From: Actinomycetes bacterium
GTDB taxonomy: Bacteria > Actinomycetota > Actinomycetes > Nanopelagicales > Nanopelagicaceae
Reading direction: 5' to 3'
NCBI GenBank assembly: GCA_025355305.1
Contig: JANXZW010000053.1
Span: 1 to 39,172 of the forward strand
DNA length: 39,172 nucleotides
Positions 24,369-32,838 of this stretch are shown here, in pieces; position 1 is the stretch's first letter; every line of letters starts with the position of its first letter. A program made the translations under genes and the position numbers. The notes beneath the pieces were generated by a model. It searched no databases and was not told the origin of the DNA. It saw nothing but the letters and a program-made list of their open reading frames with translations.

Positions 24369-27278
24369 ATGAGTTCTTTCCAATTCCCCAATAATCCCTT
24401 CGGTAATGGCGCACCACGGCCACCCCGGACTCCAGGAACTCGAAGGGGAATAGGACCGTTTGGTTTGGCGATGATCGCCCTCGTCATCATCTTCGGGATC
24501 TTGGTCTCACTCACTGGCTTTTACACCGATCTCCTCTGGTTTCGCTCAGTAAGTTTTACTAGCGTTTGGCGAACCACTCTCTTCACCAAGATCGAACTCT
24601 TCATCGCCTTCGGATTAGTTACCTCCCTTATCATCACCTCAAATATCTTTATTGCATATCGTCGTCGCCCCATCTACGTTCCCATTAGCGTGGAGGCTGA
24701 CAACTTAGAGCGCTATCGCGGACAGATTGAACCAATTAAGCGCTACCTCATCGCAGCTATCGCAGTGGTGCTCTTCTGGTATGCCGGAATATCTGGCTCC
24801 AAGCAGTGGGAGACCTGGCTGCAATTTAAGAACTCCACTCCATTCGGAAGTAAAGACCCACAGTTCCATCTAGATATCTCATTCTTCGCATTCAAACTAC
24901 CGATGTACGAGTCGCTGATCAGTTGGGGTATCTCAACCATCTTGATCACATTGATCGCGACCGTGGGGATCCACTATGTCTATGGAGGAATTCGCCCTCA
25001 GGTAAGTCAAGATCGCACGACCGTTGCCGCGCGCGTACAGCTCTCGGTTCTGCTCGGAGTTCTGGTTCTTATCAAAGCGGTCGCTTACTGGTTTGATCGC
25101 TATCACTTAGCGCTGCATCAGGGCAGCCTCTTTACTGGCCTCGGCTACACCGATGTAAATGCGCTCTTGCCTGCAAAGGCAATTCTCGCCGGCATCGCAA
25201 TAATCTGTGCGCTGCTCTTCTTTGCAAATATTGTGCGCCGCTCATGGGTACTACCCGCCGCGGGTGTCGTTTTAATGGTGGTCTCTTCCCTCTTGATCGC
25301 CGGCATCTATCCCGCCTTTATTCAACAGTTCACTGTAAAGCCAAGTGAATCGAATAAGGAAGCGCCGTATATCCAGCGCAATATCAACGCCACTCGCGCC
25401 GCCTACGGCCTCTCAAATATTACGGTTAAAGATTATCCAGCCGTCATCTCGACGCAGCCCGGTCAGCTTGCGAAAGATACATCTAACATTTCCAATGCCC
25501 GGCTCTTAGATCCAGATGTACTTTCAGCCACCTTCCGTCAATTGCAACAGATCAAGCCTTATTACACCTTCCCAGATGCTCTCGACGTAGATCGATACAC
25601 GATCAAGGGCAAGAAGCAGGATGTCGTAGTTGCGGTTCGCGAGTTGAATATTGCGGGTTCCCCCGCACAGAACTGGATTAACGATCACCTGGTTTATACC
25701 CATGGCTTCGGATTTGTAGCTGCGCCAACGAATGTTGTAGACGCAGATGGAAAACCGAGCTTCACGGTCGGCAATATTCCACCATCTAACGGTCTAGGTG
25801 TATTCCAACCACGTATCTATTTTGGTGAGAATGTACCGGGATATTCCATCGTCGGTGGTTCTGCAAAGAGCACTCCGAACGAACTGGACTATCCCGATGA
25901 TTCGCAGGCCAATGGCCAGCAGAATTACACCTACGCAGGCACGGGCGGCGTTCCCATGGGGAGTCTCGTTACTCGTCTGCTCTTTGCAATCAAATACAAG
26001 GACCAACAGATCTTGCTCTCTAACCTGATCAACAAAGATTCCAAGATTCTCTACAACCGTTCACCAGTAGATCGTGTTCAGAAAGTCGCTCCTTGGCTCA
26101 CCCTCGATGGAAATATCTATCCCGCCATCGTGAACGGCAAAGTTCTCTGGATCGTGGATGGTTACACAACATCATCTGGGTATCCCTACTCAGCTGTGGA
26201 GAACCTCGCTACCGCAACGACCAACTCCGTTACCGCAAACTCTTCAACCGTTACCGCCCTTCCCAATGTAGATGTGAATTACATTCGCAATTCGGTGAAG
26301 GCGACAGTTGATGCCTACGATGGAACGGTCACGCTCTACCAATGGGATGGTTCAGATCCCGTGCTGAAAACCTGGAGCAAGGCATACCCGGGAACCGTAC
26401 TTCCTAAGAGCGCAATTAGCTCTGCACTTCTCCAACATATTCGCTATCCAGAGGGCATCTTTCAGGTGCAACGCGATGTGCTCACCACATATCATGTGGA
26501 TTCTGCTGCCGCGTACTACGGCGGACAGGATTTCTGGAAGGTTCCATCGGATCCATCCTCACTCGGTGCAAACGCACAGAATCAACCACCTACCTACCAG
26601 ACCCTGCAACTACCTGGTTCTGCGGCTACTTCATTCTCGCTATCAACATCATTTGTCCCGCGTGGCTCTCGTCAGAACCTCACCGCTTTTGTCGCTGTGA
26701 ACTCTGATGCCGGTCCTAACTACGGCAAGATCACAGTCTTGCAATTGCCGCGCTCTACAAATATCTCCGGACCATCTCAAGTGGCATCGAACTTCGAAGC
26801 AAAGCCAGATGTTGCCCAGACGCTCTCCTTGCTCCGTCAAGGTGGCTCTGATGTAGTGCTTGGAAATATGTTGACCCTGCCAGTTGGAAGTGGATTGCTC
26901 TACGTTCAGCCGGTTTACGTGCGAGCAACCGCAAATGCCTCTTCCTTCCCACTCTTACAGAAGGTGCTCGTCTCCTTCGGTGATCAGATTGGCTTTGGAA
27001 ATACTCTGCAAGATGCGCTCAACCAAGTATTTGGTGGAAGTTCTGGCGTGAGCATTTCACCAACCACCGGAACAGGTTCAACTGGTACTACCGGCACTAC
27101 TGCCGGAGGCACTACAACGAGTGGAACATCAACGTTGAAGCAGGCTCTAGCAGCTGCGCAGGCAGCGCTTGCTTCATCTAACCAAGCGCTTAAGAACGGT
27201 GATTTCGCGGCATATGGTGTTGCGCAGAATCAACTGAAGGCAGCGATTGCGGCAGCGATTGCGGCGCAGGGGAAGTAA
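24369..27278 (+). CDS. UPF0182 family large membrane protein
   Basis: A 969-residue protein of the UPF0182 family (the Rv3193c position), widespread in actinobacteria and without a known function. About seven membrane helices lie in the first ~330 residues, starting near residue 30 (FGLAMIALVIIFGILVSLTGFYTDLLWF). A large, presumably extracytoplasmic, domain follows with YPDDSQANGQQNYTYAG and YVQPVYV. The C-terminus has a Thr/Gly/Ser-rich linker (about 895-918) and an Ala-rich helix (KQALAAAQAALASSNQAL). Length and layout match full-length members. It starts six bases after TAGAGT. Confidence 0.93.
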   Translation: MSSFQFPNNPFGNGAPRPPRTPGTRRGIGPFGLAMIALVIIFGILVSLTGFYTDLLWFRSVSFTSVWRTTLFTKIELFIAFGLVTSLIITSNIFIAYRRRPIYVPISVEADNLERYRGQIEPIKRYLIAAIAVVLFWYAGISGSKQWETWLQFKNSTPFGSKDPQFHLDISFFAFKLPMYESLISWGISTILITLIATVGIHYVYGGIRPQVSQDRTTVAARVQLSVLLGVLVLIKAVAYWFDRYHLALHQGSLFTGLGYTDVNALLPAKAILAGIAIICALLFFANIVRRSWVLPAAGVVLMVVSSLLIAGIYPAFIQQFTVKPSESNKEAPYIQRNINATRAAYGLSNITVKDYPAVISTQPGQLAKDTSNISNARLLDPDVLSATFRQLQQIKPYYTFPDALDVDRYTIKGKKQDVVVAVRELNIAGSPAQNWINDHLVYTHGFGFVAAPTNVVDADGKPSFTVGNIPPSNGLGVFQPRIYFGENVPGYSIVGGSAKSTPNELDYPDDSQANGQQNYTYAGTGGVPMGSLVTRLLFAIKYKDQQILLSNLINKDSKILYNRSPVDRVQKVAPWLTLDGNIYPAIVNGKVLWIVDGYTTSSGYPYSAVENLATATTNSVTANSSTVTALPNVDVNYIRNSVKATVDAYDGTVTLYQWDGSDPVLKTWSKAYPGTVLPKSAISSALLQHIRYPEGIFQVQRDVLTTYHVDSAAAYYGGQDFWKVPSDPSSLGANAQNQPPTYQTLQLPGSAATSFSLSTSFVPRGSRQNLTAFVAVNSDAGPNYGKITVLQLPRSTNISGPSQVASNFEAKPDVAQTLSLLRQGGSDVVLGNMLTLPVGSGLLYVQPVYVRATANASSFPLLQKVLVSFGDQIGFGNTLQDALNQVFGGSSGVSISPTTGTGSTGTTGTTAGGTTTSGTSTLKQALAAAQAALASSNQALKNGDFAAYGVAQNQLKAAIAAAIAAQGK

Positions 27279-27339
27279 CGAGAAGGTACTTCACTCACAG
27301 TCCGAGAGGCGTTAATACGCAGGAGCAATGACCTTCGTT

Positions 27340-27368
27340 TTGGCATATTGACGCTTCTCTCGTAGGAT
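27340..27368 (+). promoter_or_regulatory. Promoter of tRNA-fMet (and probably pgl-gnd-zwf)
   Basis: TTGGCA (27340-27345), a 17-base spacer and TAGGAT (27363-27368). The predicted start near 27375 is about five bases before the tRNA 5' end. This is the best-spaced -35/-10 pair I found in the window. Confidence 0.65.
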
Positions 27369-27379
27369 TAAGTTACCAA

Positions 27380-27453
27380 CGCGGGGTGGAGCAGCTCGGT
27401 AGCTCGCTGGGCTCATAACCCAGAGGTCATAGGTTCAAATCCTGTCCCCGCTA
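27380..27453 (+). tRNA. Initiator tRNA-fMet (CAU)
   Basis: Full cloverleaf with anticodon CAT in an anticodon stem ending in three G-C pairs (GGG...CCC), the initiator hallmark. The first base C faces T72 and so is unpaired, another initiator feature. The D stem GAGC/GCTC, variable loop AGGTC and T loop TTCAAAT are normal. CCA is not encoded: the discriminator A is followed by CT and then the ATG of pgl, so the mature 3' end must be made by tRNase Z-type cleavage and CCA addition. Confidence 0.97.
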
Positions 27454-27455
27454 CT

Positions 27456-28163
27456 ATGAACTACATCAGCGACCCATCAGACGAAAGTTTGGTGGGTCTT
27501 TGTGCATCTGGCGTCATAAATGCAGTAACAGATGCATGGAGTGCACGTAGGGCGGCGCACATCGTCATCACGGGTGGTCGCACCGGTGCTGCAACAGTCA
27601 AAGCGATAGATCAGGCACTCTTCAGGCTACTGCGCTTAAAGCGCGCCTTCGAGGGCTGCATGCTGCACATTTGGTTCTCCGATGAGCGCTTTACTACTCA
27701 CGATGATCCCGATCGAATTGACACCGCTCTTATTGCCGGCTTTGGTCTTTGCAAATCACAGATTGTCTTTCATCGGGTTGATGAGAGTGGCGAACTTGCG
27801 GTTGCGGCCGCCAATTACGCAGCTGAGTTGGACTCTGAAATTGGAAATCGCCCATTTGATGCAGTGGTTTTAAGCATGGGTGAGGATGGTCACATCGCCA
27901 GCCTATTCCCTGGTCTCTTCGATCCTGGGTTCACAGGGAGCACCCTGGCGGTCCATAATTCTCCTAAAGCACCTTCACTGCGGGTGAGCCTCTCCTTGGA
28001 ACGGTTGGCCAACGGACTCCATATTTATATCTTTGCGCTCGGTGAGGGTAAAGCCGCGGCGCTAAGTTCGATGGCGACGGGGCCAGTAGGGGCCCTGGCA
28101 AAGAGTTCACTAATCGGCCAACTTCAAATCCTTACCGATCTATCGGCACCAACCAGTAATTAA
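27456..28163 (+). CDS. pgl: 6-phosphogluconolactonase
   Basis: Hydrolyses 6-phosphogluconolactone to 6-phosphogluconate in the oxidative pentose phosphate pathway. The 235 residues show NagB/DevB-family motifs: ITGGRTG (near 39-44), WFSDERF (near 73) and LSMGEDGHIASLFPG (near 138). The ATG lies two bases after the tRNA discriminator base. No Shine-Dalgarno sequence or own -10 is visible because the upstream bases are tRNA, so it is probably expressed from the tRNA transcript. It heads pgl-gnd-zwf. Confidence 0.92.
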   Translation: MNYISDPSDESLVGLCASGVINAVTDAWSARRAAHIVITGGRTGAATVKAIDQALFRLLRLKRAFEGCMLHIWFSDERFTTHDDPDRIDTALIAGFGLCKSQIVFHRVDESGELAVAAANYAAELDSEIGNRPFDAVVLSMGEDGHIASLFPGLFDPGFTGSTLAVHNSPKAPSLRVSLSLERLANGLHIYIFALGEGKAAALSSMATGPVGALAKSSLIGQLQILTDLSAPTSN

Positions 28164-28194
28164 TTTAAGATTGATCTACCGTCAGGAGATTGCT

Positions 28195-29217
28195 ATGAGC
28201 ACTATTCAATTAACCGTTGTAGGACTTGGTCGTATGGGCGCCAATATCGCACGCCGCATCCAAGCACACGCCCAGTCGCCCGTGAACATCGCTGTTTACG
28301 ATCTCAATCCAGAAACTGTAAAGATGATCGCTGCCGAGGGTTTTACTCCGCTCTCATCTTTAGCTGACCTTGCGCAATTTAACGAGGCTGCCAATCCACA
28401 ATTTGTCTGGGTGATGGTTCCAGCGGAAGTCACCCAACAGACTATCCACGCCGTTGCTGAACATCTCGCTCCTGGTTCAACGATCATTGACGGCGGAAAC
28501 ACCTTCTATCGCGATGACATTGCAAATGCGGCATGGCTAGCAACTAAGGGAATCAATTTTGTTGATGTCGGAACCTCTGGCGGTGTCTACGGCCTGGCGC
28601 GCGGCTTCTCACTGATGGTCGGTGGAGAAAAGAGTGTGGTGGATCGTCTCACTCCGGTCTTTAGGGCGATGGCACCTGGAGTTGAATCGGCAGAGCGTAC
28701 GCCAGGTCGCACCGGTGAGCCAACACAATCAGAGCATGGCTTCCTGCATTGTGGTCCTATCGGCTCTGGCCACTTTATCAAGATGGTGCACAATGGAATT
28801 GAGTATGGCGCCATGGCTGCCTATGCCGAGGGACTTAACCTGATTCACGCCGCCGCACAGGGAATCAAACACCCCACCGCCGTTGGTGATCATATTGAGA
28901 CGAAGTACGACTTCGACATGGAAGAGGTCACAGAGGTCTGGCGCCGCGGCTCTGTCGTTGCATCCTGGCTCCTTGACCTAACTGCTACCGCTTATACAGA
29001 GGACCCCGAGCTCTCCACTTACGAGGGCTCAGTTTCAGATTCTGGGGAAGGTCGCTGGACAGTCCAGACCGCTATCGACGCTGGAGTTCCTGCAAATGTA
29101 TTAAGCGCTTCGCTCATGGGCCGCTTCTCATCGCGCGGCAATGATCTGTACGGTAATAAGGTTCTCTCCGCCATGCGAAAAAAATTTGGCGGACATGTAG
29201 AAGTGAAGCAGAAATAA
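28195..29217 (+). CDS. gnd: 6-phosphogluconate dehydrogenase, short form
   Basis: Oxidatively decarboxylates 6-phosphogluconate to ribulose 5-phosphate. Start ATG 28195 (MSTIQLTVVGLGRMG) has AGGAG six bases upstream; an in-frame TTG at 28171 is less likely. At 340 residues it belongs to the short class (often NAD-linked) rather than the ~470-residue type. Rossmann motif GLGRMG lies at 10-15, IDGGNTFYRDD near 98, and the catalytic-Lys segment GSGHFIKMVHNGIEYG near 188. The next gene's ATG follows the stop directly. Confidence 0.93.
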   Translation: MSTIQLTVVGLGRMGANIARRIQAHAQSPVNIAVYDLNPETVKMIAAEGFTPLSSLADLAQFNEAANPQFVWVMVPAEVTQQTIHAVAEHLAPGSTIIDGGNTFYRDDIANAAWLATKGINFVDVGTSGGVYGLARGFSLMVGGEKSVVDRLTPVFRAMAPGVESAERTPGRTGEPTQSEHGFLHCGPIGSGHFIKMVHNGIEYGAMAAYAEGLNLIHAAAQGIKHPTAVGDHIETKYDFDMEEVTEVWRRGSVVASWLLDLTATAYTEDPELSTYEGSVSDSGEGRWTVQTAIDAGVPANVLSASLMGRFSSRGNDLYGNKVLSAMRKKFGGHVEVKQK

Positions 29218-30603
29218 ATGAACGCTCGTAAGATTCCACTTCTTGAGGCTGATGTACTCGTACTCTTTGGAGCAACGGGAGATCTAGCGAAGAAGAAATT
29301 GTTCCCAGCTCTCTACAGCATGACGATGAATGATTCACTGCAGTGCCAAGTAGTCGGCGTCGCATCAACAAAGTGGAATCACGAAGAGTTCACTGCCCAC
29401 GCCTTTGATGCAATTAAGGCAGCCTTTCCAGATCCAGATGCAAAGATGCTTGCCAAGTTAGATGATGAACTTTCCCTCGTTGTCGGAAATTATGAAGATC
29501 CCCAGTTGTATCTCGACTTGGCGGAGGCCCTCAAAGATAAGCAGAGTCCTGTTATTTACCTTGCGATCCCACCCGCCTTCTTTGGCAATGTAACGCAAGG
29601 TCTGGCTAAGGTGGGTCTGACAGAGCGCTCTCGCCTCGTTGTTGAGAAGCCCTTTGGTCGCGATCTACATTCGGCTATTGCGTTGCAGGAAGTCTTGGAA
29701 GAGGTACTCCCCGAAGAGCGAATCTTCCGTATCGATCACTATCTCGGCAAAGAGTCCGTGGAAGATATCTTGATCTTCCGCTTTGCAAACTCCATTTGGG
29801 AGCCACTTTGGAATCATCGCTATATCAATAGCGTGCAGATAACGTTGGCGGAAGATTTTGGAGTCGAAGGACGCGGTGCCTTCTACGATGGCGTGGGCGC
29901 CATCCGCGATGTCCTGCAAAATCACCTCCTACAAGTACTAGCGCTCATCGCGATGGAGCCGCCTTCAGATTTATCCTCCAGCACTATGGAAGATGAGAAA
30001 CTTAAAGTCTTCCGTGCTATCGCTGCCCTGAAACCCGAGAATGTGATTCGTGGTCAGTATGTCGGCTACCTTGATGAAGCGGGTGTTGCACCGCGTTCTA
30101 CGACGGAGACCTACGCTGCGGCGAGGATGTATGTCGATAACTGGCGTTGGTCTGGCGTTCCCTTCTACCTGCGCACCGGTAAGAATCTTCAGGAAACCAC
30201 TCTTGAAGTCGTGATTGAATTTAAGCAACCGCCACGACTCCTGTTCGCGGAGAGCCAAGAGGGCTCGGCCAATCTGCTGCGTTTTCGCTTGGGCAAGAAC
30301 GATGGAGTGGATATTGAATTGCAGGCAAAGTCGCCAGGAGATTCCCTCTCGACAGAGTCGGTAAAGCTGACTGTGAATTTCTCAGCGGCTCTGGGTGATC
30401 GCGAAGAGGCCTATGAGCGCCTCTTGCGTGCTGCCATGGCCGGAGATCACAAGCGCTTCACCGCGATTGATTCTGTCTTAGAGACCTGGAGAATCGTGGA
30501 GGGAGTCATCAATAATGAGCCGCATCTCTCTCCTTACTTCAAGGGCACGTGGGGTCCAGAGCGCGCTGATGAGCTGCCCGAGCGCGGTTGGGTAGAACTC
30601 TAA
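29218..30603 (+). CDS. zwf: Glucose-6-phosphate 1-dehydrogenase
   Basis: First enzyme of the oxidative pentose phosphate pathway, forming NAD(P)H and 6-phosphogluconolactone. The 461 residues are a normal length. The coenzyme motif GATGDLAKKK is at 18-27, EKPFGRDL near 145 and the substrate signature RIDHYLGKE near 171-179. The ATG follows the gnd stop with no gap, so translation is coupled. With pgl and gnd upstream, all three oxidative-branch steps sit in one operon. The stop overlaps the convergent N-domain gene by four bases. Confidence 0.97.
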   Translation: MNARKIPLLEADVLVLFGATGDLAKKKLFPALYSMTMNDSLQCQVVGVASTKWNHEEFTAHAFDAIKAAFPDPDAKMLAKLDDELSLVVGNYEDPQLYLDLAEALKDKQSPVIYLAIPPAFFGNVTQGLAKVGLTERSRLVVEKPFGRDLHSAIALQEVLEEVLPEERIFRIDHYLGKESVEDILIFRFANSIWEPLWNHRYINSVQITLAEDFGVEGRGAFYDGVGAIRDVLQNHLLQVLALIAMEPPSDLSSSTMEDEKLKVFRAIAALKPENVIRGQYVGYLDEAGVAPRSTTETYAAARMYVDNWRWSGVPFYLRTGKNLQETTLEVVIEFKQPPRLLFAESQEGSANLLRFRLGKNDGVDIELQAKSPGDSLSTESVKLTVNFSAALGDREEAYERLLRAAMAGDHKRFTAIDSVLETWRIVEGVINNEPHLSPYFKGTWGPERADELPERGWVEL

Positions 30604-31079
30604 ATAATTTCTTTAGTGATTCCAAAGCAGGCGTAAGCGATTCCATCGATCGCCACCACAAATGATGTGGGATCGGCCATCGCGGCTGCGGCGATGGTTG
30701 CAGAAAATGGCGTTGTAGATCGAGCAATCACCACGGGATTTCCAATCAGCACCGTTCGTTTCGTAGCACCTTCAATGACGCGCGCGCTAAATCCGCGCTC
30801 TGGCACAAATGAGTAGTCACTAATTGAAAGAACGATTGCCCCACGCTCTTTAAAGAACACTTGTGCCGCAAGATCGGCGGGGGAGGAGGCCGCTGCCAGG
30901 ACGGAGAGAATTGCAGAGTTGATACTTTCAGTGGTGAGTTCTGAGCCACGACTGCTTGGATCGGGGTTGGTCTGGCATACAAAGCCAGAGACCGAAAAAA
31001 CCTCTTTCCGAATTACCTCTTGCACGACCCTTATCGAATTTGGCTTTACCTTCTTCTTTCCAAGCCAGAGAAACCTCAT
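30600..31079 (-). CDS. Stand-alone P-type (P1B) ATPase nucleotide-binding-domain-like protein
   Basis: A 159-residue protein that aligns by eye with the N-domain of metal-transporting P1B ATPases and nothing else. SAILSVLAAASS corresponds to the helix before the usual HP motif, ERGFSARVIEG to the GxGxxG-V-G strand, VLIGNPVVIA to the GN strand and VVAIDGIAYACFGI to the final strand. The phosphorylated DKTGT motif, membrane helices and the HP dipeptide are absent. Its ATG overlaps the hisN stop (ATGA), so it is a translated fourth gene of the aroA operon, not obvious debris. It could be a nucleotide sensor, a partner protein or a relic. Confidence 0.55.
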   Translation of the reverse strand: MRFLWLGKKKVKPNSIRVVQEVIRKEVFSVSGFVCQTNPDPSSRGSELTTESINSAILSVLAAASSPADLAAQVFFKERGAIVLSISDYSFVPERGFSARVIEGATKRTVLIGNPVVIARSTTPFSATIAAAAMADPTSFVVAIDGIAYACFGITKEII

Positions 31080-31861
31080 GCGTTGAGCGCACTTAGAAAA
31101 TCACCATGAAGTAGGCCATTGCTAGATACCCCATTGCCGCCATGCGAGCCCGGCTTTCCTTCTAAGTTTGAAAATGTGCCGCCCGCTTCCCGGACGATGA
31201 TGTCCAGCGCCGCCATATCCCAGAGCGCGAGAACAGGCTCTACCGCTATATCTACCGCACCCTCGGCGACGAGCATATGGGACCAGAAATCTCCCAGCCC
31301 GCGGCTGCGCCAGATCTTCTCCTGCAAAGTGAGCATTGCCATCTTGCGCGTACCCCAACCGAGGAGATCGGAGTAAGAAAGTGAGGCATCTTTAAGTTCG
31401 CGAACTTGCGAGACCTTGATCTGCTTTGGGCTACCGCCATTTTCACTTACATATGCACCCGTTCCAAGTGCGGCAAACCAACGGCGGTAGAGCGCTGGGG
31501 CACTGACAACACCAGCAACTACTTCGCCCTGCGGATTACATAACCCGATGAGAGTTGCCCATGTAGGAATCCCGCGTAGGAAATTTTTGGTGCCATCGAT
31601 CGGATCGATCACCCAGTAATAACTCTCGGCGGTGAGTGCCGGAGTTCCAAACTCTTCACCGACTACTAAATCATGCGGGCGGGCGCGCGCTAAAACTTCG
31701 CGGATCTTGCTTTCAACTGCCTTGTCGGCATCGGTGACGGGAGTGAGATCAGGCTTGGTTTCGATGACCAGATCTAGGGACTGATAGCGCGCCCGCGTGA
31801 TGGTGTCAGCCAGGTCGGCGAGTTGGTGAGCGAGCATCAGATCTTCGGCAAAATCTCTCAT
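31076..31861 (-). CDS. hisN: Histidinol-phosphatase, inositol monophosphatase family
   Basis: Mg-dependent phosphatase of the IMPase fold. In actinobacteria this family supplies histidinol-phosphate phosphatase (HisN). The 261 residues contain GEEFG (68-72), DPIDGTKNF (86-94) and WDMAALDIIVREAGG (near 213), the complete metal-binding set. The operon with aroA and rsgA matches the Streptomyces hisN context. A generic inositol-phosphatase role cannot be excluded from sequence. It is coupled on both sides by ATGA overlaps. Confidence 0.88.
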   Translation of the reverse strand: MRDFAEDLMLAHQLADLADTITRARYQSLDLVIETKPDLTPVTDADKAVESKIREVLARARPHDLVVGEEFGTPALTAESYYWVIDPIDGTKNFLRGIPTWATLIGLCNPQGEVVAGVVSAPALYRRWFAALGTGAYVSENGGSPKQIKVSQVRELKDASLSYSDLLGWGTRKMAMLTLQEKIWRSRGLGDFWSHMLVAEGAVDIAVEPVLALWDMAALDIIVREAGGTFSNLEGKPGSHGGNGVSSNGLLHGDFLSALNA

Positions 31862-32838
31862 GTGTTTAGTTTACCTTCGCGCAGAAGGCCGCGGAGATTT
31901 GCCAGACGGGCCAGTGAACCAGGATCGGTGATCATGCTACTAAGTGCGCACTCCTGCTCATCATGCGAACAGTTGCGCGGACAATGGGCAATCGCCTCTG
32001 CAAATTCGGTAAAGGAACCGATCACACGATCGCGTTGTACATGTGCCAAGCCGAAGGAGCGCACTCCTGGGGTATCGATGATCCATCCGGATTTATCATT
32101 GAGTTCCAGCGCAAGGGCGCTCGATGAGGTGTGGCGTCCTCTCCCTGTTACATCATTTACCACGCCGGTAGCGCGATTTGCGCTTTCAACTAAGGCATTT
32201 ACCAGCGTGGATTTCCCGACTCCAGAGTGCCCTAAAAGGACGGTGCGCTTTCCAGTGAGTTCTGCGCGCAGAGCGGTCAGGTCTCCTCCACGTTGAATCT
32301 GAATTGAGTCAACAGCTAACTCTTTGTAGGCGGCCAAGAATTCTGCTGGGTCAGTGAGATCACACTTGGTCATGATGATGAGCGGTTTGATTCGTTGATC
32401 AAAGGCGACGACAAGGGCGCGATCTACAAAGCCATGACGAGGTTCTGGATTTGCAGCGGCGAGTACTATTCCGATTTGGTCGACATTTGCAACAATCATT
32501 CGCTCCATGCCGGCGCCATCTTCTACCGTTCGAGTGAGTTCATTAATCCGCGGTTCCACCGAAACAATTCGAGCTAAGGTGTCAGTGCGTCCTGAAATAT
32601 CCCCGACTATTCGCACGATATCTCCGACCACCACGGATTTCTTGCCCAACTCCCGCGCTTTCATTGCGGTGACAATTACACCAGTTGCTTCGATAAGAGC
32701 AGCGCTGCGACCGCGATCAACAGCGATTATCCGAGCGAGGTCGGCGGCGGAGTAGTCGGGGCGATCTTTGGTACGCGGACGCGAAGAACGCTTTGGACGG
32801 ATCCGAACGTCATCTTCATCGAATTCGCGAGGCGTCAT
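31858..32838 (-). CDS. rsgA: Ribosome small-subunit-dependent GTPase A
   Basis: Circularly permuted GTPase that acts late in 30S maturation. The 326 residues show G4 TKCD (157-160) before G1 GHSGVGKST (203-211) and G3 DTPGVRSFGL (255-264), the diagnostic permuted order. An N-terminal OB-like domain and a C-terminal zinc site (Cys286, Cys290, His292, Cys297) frame it. The ATG overlaps the aroA stop as ATGA. Confidence 0.95.
   Translation of the reverse strand: MTPREFDEDDVRIRPKRSSRPRTKDRPDYSAADLARIIAVDRGRSAALIEATGVIVTAMKARELGKKSVVVGDIVRIVGDISGRTDTLARIVSVEPRINELTRTVEDGAGMERMIVANVDQIGIVLAAANPEPRHGFVDRALVVAFDQRIKPLIIMTKCDLTDPAEFLAAYKELAVDSIQIQRGGDLTALRAELTGKRTVLLGHSGVGKSTLVNALVESANRATGVVNDVTGRGRHTSSSALALELNDKSGWIIDTPGVRSFGLAHVQRDRVIGSFTEFAEAIAHCPRNCSHDEQECALSSMITDPGSLARLANLRGLLREGKLNT

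Noticed and set aside
27048-27278. Tandem repeat array in the UPF0182 3' end
   Set aside because: The Thr/Gly-rich linker and Ala-rich helix produce short imperfect repeats from codon bias; no regular unit beyond one 12-base doubling near 27238.
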